Assembly: GCA_946479725.1 (NCBI GenBank)
Contig: CAMLHB010000005.1
Coordinates: forward strand, 1 to 32,985
Length of the DNA: 32,985 nt
Source: an uncultured Actinomycetes bacterium
GTDB taxonomy: Bacteria; Actinomycetota; Thermoleophilia; Solirubrobacterales; 70-9
Reading direction: 5' to 3'
This document shows, piece by piece, positions 13,080 to 21,000 of the stretch. The position numbers and the translations under genes are program-made. A model generated the notes under the pieces. It had not been told where the DNA came from, did not search any database, and saw nothing but the letters and a program-made list of their open reading frames with translations. Within the stretch, counting starts at the first letter, position 1; every line of letters starts with the position of its first letter.

Positions 13080-14672
13080 TCATACCGGCATCACGCCGTG
13101 TCTTTTCTTCGGCTTCTCGACGTGCTTGTTCCTCGCCATCTGCAGCGCCTTGGCGATCGTCGGCCGGGTCTCGCGCGGGTCGATGATGTCGTCGATGACG
13201 GCGTTGCCCGCGGCGATGTAGGGGTCGATCTGCTGGCGGACCGCGTTCAGCATCGCCTCTTTGGTCGCCTCCGGATCCTCGGAGGCCTCGATCGCCGAGC
13301 GGCCGATGATGTTGACCGCGCCCTCGGCGCCCATCACCGAGATCTCCGCCCCGGGCCAGGCGACGATCAGGTCGGGCTCGTAGGCCTTGCCGCACATCAC
13401 GTAGTAGCCGGCGCCGTAGGCCTTGCGGACGACGACGGTCACCTTCGGCACCGTGGCGCGGCTGACCGCGTAGAGCATCTTCGCGCCGTGGCGGATGATC
13501 CCGGCGTGCTCGACCTTCGAGCCGACCATGAAGCCGGGGACGTCCTGGAGGAAGACGAGCGGGATGTTGAAGGCGTCGCAGAGGTTGATGAAGCGGGCGG
13601 CCTTGTCGGCGGAGTCGTTGTCGAGGACTCCGGCCAGCTGCTTCGGCTGGTTGGCGACGATTCCGGCCGGCTGGCCGCCGAAGCGGGCGAAGCAGGTGAT
13701 CACGTTCTTGGCGAACTTCGGCTTCAGGTCGAACCAGTCGCCGTCGTCGACGATCTCGCGGATCACGTCGTACATGTCGTAGGGCTGCCGCGGCGACTCG
13801 GGGACGATCTCCATCAGCTTCTCGGAAGCCCGCTCGATCGGGTCGGAGACGTCGAGGACCGGCGGCCGCTCCTCGCAGTTGGCGGGGAAGTAGGAGAGGT
13901 ACTTGCGGACCGAGGCGATGCACTCCTCGTCGTCGGCGACCTCGAGGTCACCCACCCCCGACTTGCGGCAGTGGACCTTTGCCCCGCCGAGGTCCTCCAT
14001 CGAGATCTCCTCGCCGGTCACCGCTTTGGTCAGGTGCGGCCCGGCGAGCGCCATCGCGCCCTGGCCGGAGACCATCGGCACGAAGTCCGAGAGCGCCGGG
14101 ATGTAGGCGGTGCCGGCGGCGCAGGGGCCCATCATCGCCGCCACCATCGGGATCACGCCCGACATTTCGACCTCCTCGCGGAAGAGGTGGCCGGAGCCGG
14201 CGAAGAGCGAGCCCGCCGCCTCCTGGATGCGGGCGCCGGCGCTGTCGAGCAGCCAGACGAACGGCATCCGCTTCTGCAGCGCCATCTCGCGCAGGCGGGT
14301 GACCTTGAGCTCCCCGGTCATCCCCATCGAACCGGCCATCACCGTGAAGTCGTAGGCGGCGATGCAGGTCGGGCGGCCGTCGACGTCCCCCCAGCCGGTG
14401 ACGACGCCGTCGGCCGGCGCCTCGACCCCGTCCATCGCCCGCTGGGCGAAGTGGGGGCGGCCGTGGATCCCCAGCTCGACGAAGGTCCCCTCGTCGACGA
14501 GGAGGTCGATCCGCTCGCGGGCGGTCAGCTTGCCGCGCTCGTGCTGCTTGGCGATCTTCTCCTCGCCGCCGCCGAGCCGGGCCTTGGCGCGGCGCTCGTG
14601 CAGCTGCGCGGTCAGATCCGCCAGCGGCGCCGTGCCCGGCAGCAGGTTCGGGGATTTCTCCTCGGTCGCCAT
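13080..14672 (-). CDS. Acyl-CoA carboxylase carboxyltransferase (beta) subunit, PccB/MccB type
   Basis: 530 residues, usual length. This subunit moves CO2 from carboxybiotin to an acyl-CoA (propionyl-, acetyl- or methylcrotonyl-CoA). Features: KLTARERIDLLVDEGTFVE at about 50, YDFTVMAGSMG, LLDSAGARIQE with the GSLFAGSGHLF loop, then the second crotonase-like half with QPKQLAGVLD, FLQDVPGFMVG, AGIIRHGAKMLYA and KAYGAGYYVMCG, where the two oxyanion-hole glycines lie. The non-canonical LLDSAGARIQEAAGSLF resembles methylcrotonoyl/geranoyl-CoA subunits as well as PccB, so the substrate is open. No biotin carboxylase gene is in the window; a stand-alone biotin carrier is about 14 kb away. It starts 4 nt after the crotonase stop, in the same operon. 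Confidence 0.9.
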   Translation of the reverse strand: MATEEKSPNLLPGTAPLADLTAQLHERRAKARLGGGEEKIAKQHERGKLTARERIDLLVDEGTFVELGIHGRPHFAQRAMDGVEAPADGVVTGWGDVDGRPTCIAAYDFTVMAGSMGMTGELKVTRLREMALQKRMPFVWLLDSAGARIQEAAGSLFAGSGHLFREEVEMSGVIPMVAAMMGPCAAGTAYIPALSDFVPMVSGQGAMALAGPHLTKAVTGEEISMEDLGGAKVHCRKSGVGDLEVADDEECIASVRKYLSYFPANCEERPPVLDVSDPIERASEKLMEIVPESPRQPYDMYDVIREIVDDGDWFDLKPKFAKNVITCFARFGGQPAGIVANQPKQLAGVLDNDSADKAARFINLCDAFNIPLVFLQDVPGFMVGSKVEHAGIIRHGAKMLYAVSRATVPKVTVVVRKAYGAGYYVMCGKAYEPDLIVAWPGAEISVMGAEGAVNIIGRSAIEASEDPEATKEAMLNAVRQQIDPYIAAGNAVIDDIIDPRETRPTIAKALQMARNKHVEKPKKRHGVMPV

Positions 14673-14676
14673 CGCG

Positions 14677-15474
14677 TCAGCGTCCTTTCCACTGCGGGTC
14701 GCGTTTCTCGAAGAAGGCGGTGACCCCCTCGACGATGTCCTCGGTCGTGAAGGTGAGCGAGAGCTGGGAGCGGAGGAACTCGAGCGCGTCGTCGAGCGCC
14801 ATGTCCTGTTGGCGGTACATCGCGTCGTGGCCGAGCCGCATCAGCACCGGACTCTTCGAGGCCAGCTTCGCCGCCCACTCGGCGACCGCGGCGTCGAACT
14901 CGCCCGCCGGAACCACCTTGTTGGCGAGCCCGTACTCCACCGCCTGCTCGGCCGAGAGCCGCTCGCCCAGCAGCATCATCTCGTTGACCTTCTTCCGCGG
15001 CACGTTGCGGTAGATGATCGACATGATCATGTAGGGGAAGGCGCCGACGTTGATCTCCGGCGTGCCGAAGGTCGCCCCCTCCTTGGCGATCACCAGGTCG
15101 CAGGAGAGCGCCAGCCCCATCCCGCCCGCCAGCACGTGGCCGTTGGCGGCGCAGAGCGAGGGCTTGCCGAGCCGCGGCATCAGCCGGAAATATTCAAGGA
15201 AAAGATCAGTTGCAAAATGTTTGTGGACGAGCGGAACGTCAGCGGCGAAGCCACCGAGGTCCGCGCCTGAACAAAAGGCTTTGTCACCAGCGCCGGTGAG
15301 GACGACGGCGCGCACCTCCTCGGAGGCCTTCGCCAGCTTCATCGCTTCGACCAGCTCGCTCAGCATCTGGCCGGAGAGCATGTTGCGCTTCTCCGGATCG
15401 TTCAGCGTCACCGTGGCGACGCCGTCGGCCACCTCGTAGGCAACCTTCTCGCCGCTCCACTCTCCCTGGGTCAT
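14677..15474 (-). CDS. Enoyl-CoA hydratase/isomerase family protein (one-glutamate crotonase)
   Basis: 265 residues from ATG 15474; a start at 15492 would add six residues but leaves no room for the -10 box. Crotonases use two backbone NH groups as an oxyanion hole: CSGADLGG (68-75) and NGHVLAGGMG (111-120). Of the two catalytic glutamates of true hydratases, the first is Gly here (G120 in AGGMGLAL) and the second is kept (E140 in GTPEINVG). Other one-Glu members include isomerases and methylglutaconyl-type hydratases, so simple beta-oxidation hydratase activity should not be assumed. It is the first gene of the five-gene operon ending in merR, divergent from the acyl-CoA dehydrogenases. Confidence 0.87.
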   Translation of the reverse strand: MTQGEWSGEKVAYEVADGVATVTLNDPEKRNMLSGQMLSELVEAMKLAKASEEVRAVVLTGAGDKAFCSGADLGGFAADVPLVHKHFATDLFLEYFRLMPRLGKPSLCAANGHVLAGGMGLALSCDLVIAKEGATFGTPEINVGAFPYMIMSIIYRNVPRKKVNEMMLLGERLSAEQAVEYGLANKVVPAGEFDAAVAEWAAKLASKSPVLMRLGHDAMYRQQDMALDDALEFLRSQLSLTFTTEDIVEGVTAFFEKRDPQWKGR

Positions 15475-15482
15475 CGCCCCGG

Positions 15483-15488
15483 ACCATA
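15483..15488 (-). promoter_or_regulatory. -10 element (TATGGT) for the crotonase-to-merR operon
   Basis: On the minus strand TATGGT is followed by 8 nt and ATG 15474, a short or absent leader. It lies next to the inverted repeat at 15494-15527 that also brackets the opposite promoter. Confidence 0.5.
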
Positions 15489-15493
15489 GCATC

Positions 15494-15527
15494 GCTGAAA
15501 GTGGGAAGTGCTACTGTCCACTTCAGC
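15494..15527. promoter_or_regulatory. Inverted repeat around the divergent promoters, probable operator
   Basis: GCTGAAAGTGG (15494-15504) and CCACTTCAGC (15518-15527) pair over ten positions with one extra A, separated by 13 bases that contain the plus-strand -10 TACTGT. A regulator bound here could control both the dehydrogenase pair and the crotonase-merR operon. The linked MerR protein is the natural candidate. Confidence 0.6.
15512..15517 (+). promoter_or_regulatory. -10 element (TACTGT) for the acyl-CoA dehydrogenase genes
   Basis: TACTGT lies within the inverted repeat; transcription near 15524 would leave a 35-nt leader containing the GAGGGAGAG ribosome site before GTG 15559. Confidence 0.5.
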
Positions 15528-15558
15528 TTTCGGGAACTACCTAAGAGGGAGAGAGACA

Positions 15559-16776
15559 GTGGCGACCGCGACGACCAACGGCTCCAGCGTGATCAAGCCC
15601 GACTTCGAGTCCGGGCGCAAGCACTTCATCTTCACCCAGGAGCACGAAGACCTGCGCGAGTCGATGCAGGCATGGGTGAAGAAGGAGCTCTGGCCCCACC
15701 GCAACGAGTGGGAGGAGACCTACTGGCCGACCGAGGCGATGAAGCGCGCCGGCGAGCTCGGCTTCCTCGGCCTCTGCTTCCCCGAGGAGTACGGCGGCCA
15801 GGGCGGCGACTACTTCTACTCGCTGGTCCGCGCCGAGTGCATGAGCTACTCCGGCTCCGGCGGTACCAACATGGGCTTCGCGGTCCAGACCGACATGGCC
15901 CTCCCCCCCGTCCACCTGCTCGGCACCGAGGAGCAGAAGAAGAAGTACCTGGAACCGGGGCTGAAGGGCGAGAAGGTCGCCTGCCTCGGGATCACCGAGC
16001 CGGGCGCCGGCTCCGACGTCGCCGGGATCCGCACCAGCGCGATCCGCGACGGCGACGAATACGTGATCAACGGCTCCAAGACCTTCATCACCAACGGGAC
16101 CCGGGCCGACTTCATCGTCCTCGTCGCCAAGACCGACCCGAGCGAGCGCCACGCCGGCATCACCCTCTTCATCGTCGACTTGAAGGACGAGAGCGGCGAG
16201 AAGGTCGCCGGCTTCACCGTCTCCAAGGAGCTGGAGAAGATGGGGATGCACGCCTCCGACACCGGCGAACTCGCCTTCGAAGACGTCCGCGTCCCCGCGG
16301 ATGCGGTCCTCGGCGAGGTTGGCAAGGGCTTCTACCACATCGCCTGGGAGCTCCAGGGCGAGCGGCTGGTCGCCGCTGCCGGCTGCCACGCGGGCGCCGA
16401 GCGGATGATGGAAAAGACCCTCGAGTACGCGAAGGAGCGCGAAGCCTTCGGCCGACCGATCGGCAGGTTCCAGGCGATCCGCCACAAGTTCGCCGAGATG
16501 GCGACCAAGATCGAGGCCGCCAAGCAGTTCACCTACTCCACCGCCTGGCGCTTCGGCAACGGCGAGTACCCGGTCCGCGAGATCACGATGGCCAAGCTCT
16601 ACGCCTCCCGCATCGCCTGCGAGGTCGCCGACGAGTGCGTCCAGATCCTCGGCGGCTACGGCTACATGAAGGAGTACGAGATCGAGCGCGCCTACCGCGA
16701 CGTCCGCCTCAACCGGATCGGCGCCGGCACCGACGAGGTCATGCTCGACGTGATCGGCCGCAGTTACGGTCTCTAA
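15559..16776 (+). CDS. Acyl-CoA dehydrogenase, IVD/LCAD-like
   Basis: 405 residues. FAD enzymes that insert the alpha-beta double bond into acyl-CoA and pass electrons to ETF. ITEPGAGSD (145-153) and FITNG are the FAD and substrate signatures; GGYGYMKEYEIERAYRDVRL is the C-terminal helical signature. The catalytic Glu of short/medium-chain enzymes (IYEGT) is absent: the position reads IGAGTDEVM, as in isovaleryl-CoA dehydrogenase. The base is then expected on helix G, where E268 sits in QGERLVAAAG. That points to branched or long-chain substrates. GTG 15559 was chosen because of its GAGGGAGAG ribosome site; an upstream ATG at 15508 lies in the promoter. A second dehydrogenase follows after 16 nt. 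Confidence 0.92.
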   Translation: MATATTNGSSVIKPDFESGRKHFIFTQEHEDLRESMQAWVKKELWPHRNEWEETYWPTEAMKRAGELGFLGLCFPEEYGGQGGDYFYSLVRAECMSYSGSGGTNMGFAVQTDMALPPVHLLGTEEQKKKYLEPGLKGEKVACLGITEPGAGSDVAGIRTSAIRDGDEYVINGSKTFITNGTRADFIVLVAKTDPSERHAGITLFIVDLKDESGEKVAGFTVSKELEKMGMHASDTGELAFEDVRVPADAVLGEVGKGFYHIAWELQGERLVAAAGCHAGAERMMEKTLEYAKEREAFGRPIGRFQAIRHKFAEMATKIEAAKQFTYSTAWRFGNGEYPVREITMAKLYASRIACEVADECVQILGGYGYMKEYEIERAYRDVRLNRIGAGTDEVMLDVIGRSYGL

Positions 16777-16792
16777 GTCAGAGGGAGCCGGC

Positions 16793-17971
16793 GTGGGCGT
16801 CGTCAAGGACAGCGGCGCTCGCGCCACCCTGCCGCCGTTCGGCGAGGAGCACGAGGAGCTGCGCGAGACGGTCACCCGCTTCGTCGCCAAGGAGATAGCG
16901 CCCAATGTCGACGAGTGGGAGGCGGCGCGGGAATTCCCCCGCGAGCTGTACGGGCGCTGCGCCGAGCTCGGCTTCCTCGGCCTCAAGTTCCCGGAGGCCT
17001 ACGGCGGCCAGGGCGGGACCCACCTGCACGACGCGGTCTGGGTCGAGGAGCTGGCGCGCAGCGGCCGCTCCGGCGGCGTCGCCGCCGGGCTCAACGCCCA
17101 CGCCTCGATCGCGATGCCCCCGATCTTCAAGTTCGGCACCGAGGAGCAGAAGCAGCGCTGGCTGCCCGCCGGGATCGCCGGCGAGAAGATCGGCGCCCTC
17201 GGGATCACCGAGCCCGGCGCCGGCTCCGACGTCGCCTCCCTCGCCACGACGGCGAAGCGCCACGGCGACACCTACGTCGTCAACGGCGCCAAGACCTTCA
17301 TCACCAACGGCGTCCGCGCCGACTTCCTCGTCTGCGCCTGCAAGACCAGCGAGGAGGGCGGCCACGGCGGCATCTCCTTCCTGGTGTTGGAGCGCAAGAT
17401 GCCCGGCTACGAGGTCAGCCGCAAGCTCGAGAAGATGGGCTGGCACTCCTCCGACACCGGCGAAATCTCCTTCTCCGACGTCGAGGTCCCGGCCGAGAAC
17501 CTGCTCGGAGAAGAGAACGGCGGCTTCAGGCTGATCATGGCCAACTTCGCGTGGGAGCGCCTGCTGATGGCGATCGGCGCCGTCGGCGCCATGCAGCGCC
17601 TGATCGAGACCACCGTCGCCTACGCCACCGACCGCGAAGCCTTCGGCCGCCCGATCGGCAAGTTCCAGGCGATCCGCCACCACGTCGCCGAGATGGCGAC
17701 GAAAGCGGAAGCCTCCCGCGCCCTCACCTACAACGCCCTCCGCCTCTTCCACGAGGGTCAGGACTGCATCCGGGAGGTCTCGATGGCGAAGCTGATAACC
17801 CAGCGTGCCCTCCTCGAGATCGCCGACCAGTCCCTGCAGATCCACGGCGGCTACGGCTACATGCGCGAGTACGGCATCGAGCGCGCCGTCCGCGACGCCC
17901 GCCTCGGCCCGATCGGCGGCGGCACCGACGAGATCATGAAGGAGATCGTCGGCAAAACGATGGGGTTGTAG
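16793..17971 (+). CDS. Acyl-CoA dehydrogenase, IVD/LCAD-like (second copy)
   Basis: 392 residues, closely related in pattern to the preceding enzyme and probably an old duplication: both have the EPGAGSDVA, KTFITNG, EAFGRPIG-KFQAIRH and GGYGYM-EY-IERA segments. The C-terminal loop reads IGGGTDEIMKEI, like long-chain dehydrogenase (GGTNEIMKE), so the catalytic base should be the helix-G residue E255 (FAWERLLMA). GTG start with a GAGGGAG ribosome site, 16 nt after the first copy. Two dehydrogenases in tandem suggest two steps or a heteromeric enzyme, as in actinobacterial steroid side-chain degradation; which applies is not visible. Its stop codon lies inside a palindromic terminator. Confidence 0.92.
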   Translation: MGVVKDSGARATLPPFGEEHEELRETVTRFVAKEIAPNVDEWEAAREFPRELYGRCAELGFLGLKFPEAYGGQGGTHLHDAVWVEELARSGRSGGVAAGLNAHASIAMPPIFKFGTEEQKQRWLPAGIAGEKIGALGITEPGAGSDVASLATTAKRHGDTYVVNGAKTFITNGVRADFLVCACKTSEEGGHGGISFLVLERKMPGYEVSRKLEKMGWHSSDTGEISFSDVEVPAENLLGEENGGFRLIMANFAWERLLMAIGAVGAMQRLIETTVAYATDREAFGRPIGKFQAIRHHVAEMATKAEASRALTYNALRLFHEGQDCIREVSMAKLITQRALLEIADQSLQIHGGYGYMREYGIERAVRDARLGPIGGGTDEIMKEIVGKTMGL

Positions 17972-17993
17972 GGGCGCCCGCGGGCGCCCCTAC
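17968..17993. terminator. Perfect 26-bp palindrome, bidirectional terminator or dispersed repeat
   Basis: The half-site is GTAGGGGCGCCCG, followed at once by its exact complement. It spans the dehydrogenase stop codon and lies between that gene and the convergent secreted-protein gene ending at 18006. There is no T-tract on either side. Very similar GTAGGGGCG-type palindromes occur dispersed in many environmental genomes as I recall, so it could be a repeat as well as a terminator. Confidence 0.75.
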
Positions 17994-18005
17994 AGGCGGC
18001 AGGGG

Positions 18006-21000
18006 CTACTTACCGCCCTTCCCCTTCTTCTTGCCACCGCACTGGGCCTTCACGACGGGCTTGAATTCGTGACGCTTCCCGTTCTGGCCCTTGAAGTTGG
18101 CCAGTGCGCGGTGCTTGCCTTTGCAGATGTCTTCGCTGTTGACGATCAGGCCCTTGTTGCCGCCCTGCATTTCGAGGACGAACTTGGTGACCGGGGCGTC
18201 GGGCACCCCTTCGAAGGTGCTGCGGATGCCACCGTTCTTCGGCGAGTCGATCCGGCCGACCAGGTTGATGTCGACCTTGCTCGAGTGCAGCGCCGCCACC
18301 ATGTCGGGCAGTTCGTGTTCGGAGGAGCGCAGGAACACCGGGCCCGACAGCGTTTCGTCGAGCAGCGGTGAAGTCGCCCTCGCCTTGCCGTAGATCGAGG
18401 CTTTCGGGCACTGTTCCCCGTTGCCTCCGCCGGCGTTGAACTGGACCCGCGTGCAGACGGTGCGGATGTGGGCCTGTTCGAGGAACTCCGACGGCGGCAG
18501 CGTCACCTGTGCGCGGGCGATATTGGCATCGCCGGGCCGCGCCTTGGCCACCGCCTTCAACCGCGGCGTCGCGGTGCGCGTCGTCCCGCCCAGGAGCTGG
18601 ATCGAGAGGCTCGGCTTGAAGCCGAGGCTGGCGCAGTCGGCCGCCTGGAAGGGCGAGCTGACGTCCGCCGAGGCCCCTGCGCCCGAGACCACCGTCGCGG
18701 CCGCGCTCATCTTTTCGCAGCTGGTCGGGTTGAGGACGAAGTTGTCCCGATCGATGATCACCCGGATGTCACGGGCGTGGACGACGACCCCATGCAGGAT
18801 GTGCGGGATCGGGTCCGAGCTGGAGCCGTCGGAGGTGACTTCGGCCGTGGTCGGATCGATCCGCAGCGCCTGCCGGATCACGATCGTCCCGAGGTCGAAC
18901 GGTCCGACCTTGGCCGGCGTGATCGCCACCGCCGAGAGCTTCGCTCCCTTGTAGGGACCGGCCAGGTACAGCTTGCCGGGCACGTAGGTCAGGTCCGGCC
19001 CGACGCCCGCTCCCGCGAGGGTCCGCCCGATCTGCGAAGCGCTCGGGCAGCTCGGGTGGTCGATCTCTTCCTGGCCGCCGTTCGGCCCGGTCCGCGCCTG
19101 CGCCGCGGCGATCGCAGCGTCGGGGCAGAACGGGATCCCGGCCAGTTTCCCGATCACGCCTTTCGGCAGCTTCACCGAGAAGCGGCTGAACTCCTGTTCG
19201 TTGTCGTTCCGGGTCAGCCGGATGGTGAACGGCGAGTAGCTGCCGGCCGAATTGGTGTCGGTACCGGCGACGAAGCCCGGGCTGAACCCGGGGGCGCCGC
19301 TCGGGCAACCCTGGTCGATCGAGAACGAGCTGTTCTTCGTCACGACCTCGCTCGGCGTCGGGTTGTCCGGATCTTCAGCCGACCATGGCGTGAACTTCGT
19401 GACCATGTTGTAAGTGCCGCACTGATCCGGCATCACCAGCGGCGCCCGGTTGCCTTCGTTGAAGTGGAGCTTGAAGTTGCTGAACGGCTGCTGAGGGAGG
19501 TTGTCGAACGTGCTCACCAGCTGCCCGGTCTGCGGGTTCAGCTCCACCTTTCCGGCCTGTTTGACGAGGATCCCACGGTCCGGGATCTTGGCAACCACGT
19601 AGAGCGCGACGAGCGAGCCGAACGGGTTGTCGAACGGCGTGGCCACGTAGACCGAACCTTTCGCCTCCTCTTCCAGGATCGGCGTTTGAACTTGGACGCT
19701 GCCGACCTTGGCCGCCTCGGGGCAACCTGCGCCGGCCGGCGAGGTCGCGGTCTCCTGTTTGTATTGGGCAGGTGAGCAGGCAGCGAGTCCTTCCGCCTGG
19801 GACGGATTGATCGTCACCCCCTGCGGCAGGGTAACTTCGACCTTCTTCGACTGTGCTTCGTCGATCTGGTCCTTGCCTAACAGGCCTTCGTTCGGCATAT
19901 TCAGTTCTACGTCGAGCCCGCTGGGGCTCCCCGCCTTCTTGCTGGTGGGCGCAGCCGAGATGCTGGGTTCGAACGGCACCTGAGCGCAACCTTCGAGCGA
20001 GGGGGTGGTGAAGGGGGGGGGTTCAGAGATATCGCTTCCGAGCGGAACGTTCCAGGGTTCCACCGCCACGGTGGACGTCAGCGGCGCGCTGCAGTTGCTC
20101 GGGAGGCTGAAGAAGGCGTTTTCGGTCGTCCCCGACGGGTCTTCGCATTCTCCGAGCGGCGTCCCTAGGTTGTATACGCAAACCCAGCCGCGCTGCGCGT
20201 TATGCGCAGGATCGCCTGGGGTGCCCCAGATCGTCACCGTGGATGAAAGGATCTGCGCAAGCTGGGTCGCGTTCCTGATCCTGGCGATGATCCGGTATTC
20301 GTTGTCGGGGTCGACTTCCGTGTCGATCACGACCGACGATCCCCCAGCGGTCAACCCAAGACGTGCCGGCTCACCCGCGCTCGGCGTGAGGTTGAACAGC
20401 GGCACCGCCAACCGGGTGAAGCCGAGGACGGATTTTTCGACGATCGTCGTCGCCGCGACCCCGATCGCGGTCTCGTCCGGACACTGGTTGGTCAAGATCC
20501 TGGTGGTGGTATCGCTGAAGTCGGCGGGTGAGCACTGCGGCACCGACCTCGTATTGCCCACCAGGCCAGCCGGCAACGTGAACCGGAAGTTCCGCGGCTC
20601 GGCCGGTTGTTCCACCGAGCTTTTGAACCGTTCGCTTCCCTGTTTGAACTGCCCGGCGTTGAACTGGATCGTGGTCGTGTACTGGAACGGGTGCTTGCCC
20701 GCCTGCTTCGATCGGGCTCCTCCCAGTTCTTCCGCAACCGCGGAGAAACGCTCTACGCCGAAGGAGACTTTTTCCTGACTCACGTTGACCGTCTGCGAAG
20801 CGGACTTTTCTTCCACCCCTCCTCCGGAAACAGTGATTTTCCCAGCTTCTCCCGCCGCCGGTGGTTCCCCGACCAGACTTACGAGGATTTCGATTTCGAT
20901 CGATTCGTAGGCAGGCAGTTCTTCGCTTTCGAAGGTGCAGACCACTTTGGTTCCGGAAGGTTCGACTTCGCATTCCACCGGCCCGTTGTCGTCCTGCACT

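Noticed and set aside
12969..14723. 584-residue plus-strand frame across the carboxyltransferase gene
   Set aside because: A shadow of a well-conserved minus-strand enzyme; its residues are mostly His/Asp/Val/Leu/Gly/Arg from reversed GC-rich codons.
15541..16986. 481-residue minus-strand frame across the first acyl-CoA dehydrogenase
   Set aside because: A shadow frame; the plus strand carries the full dehydrogenase signature.
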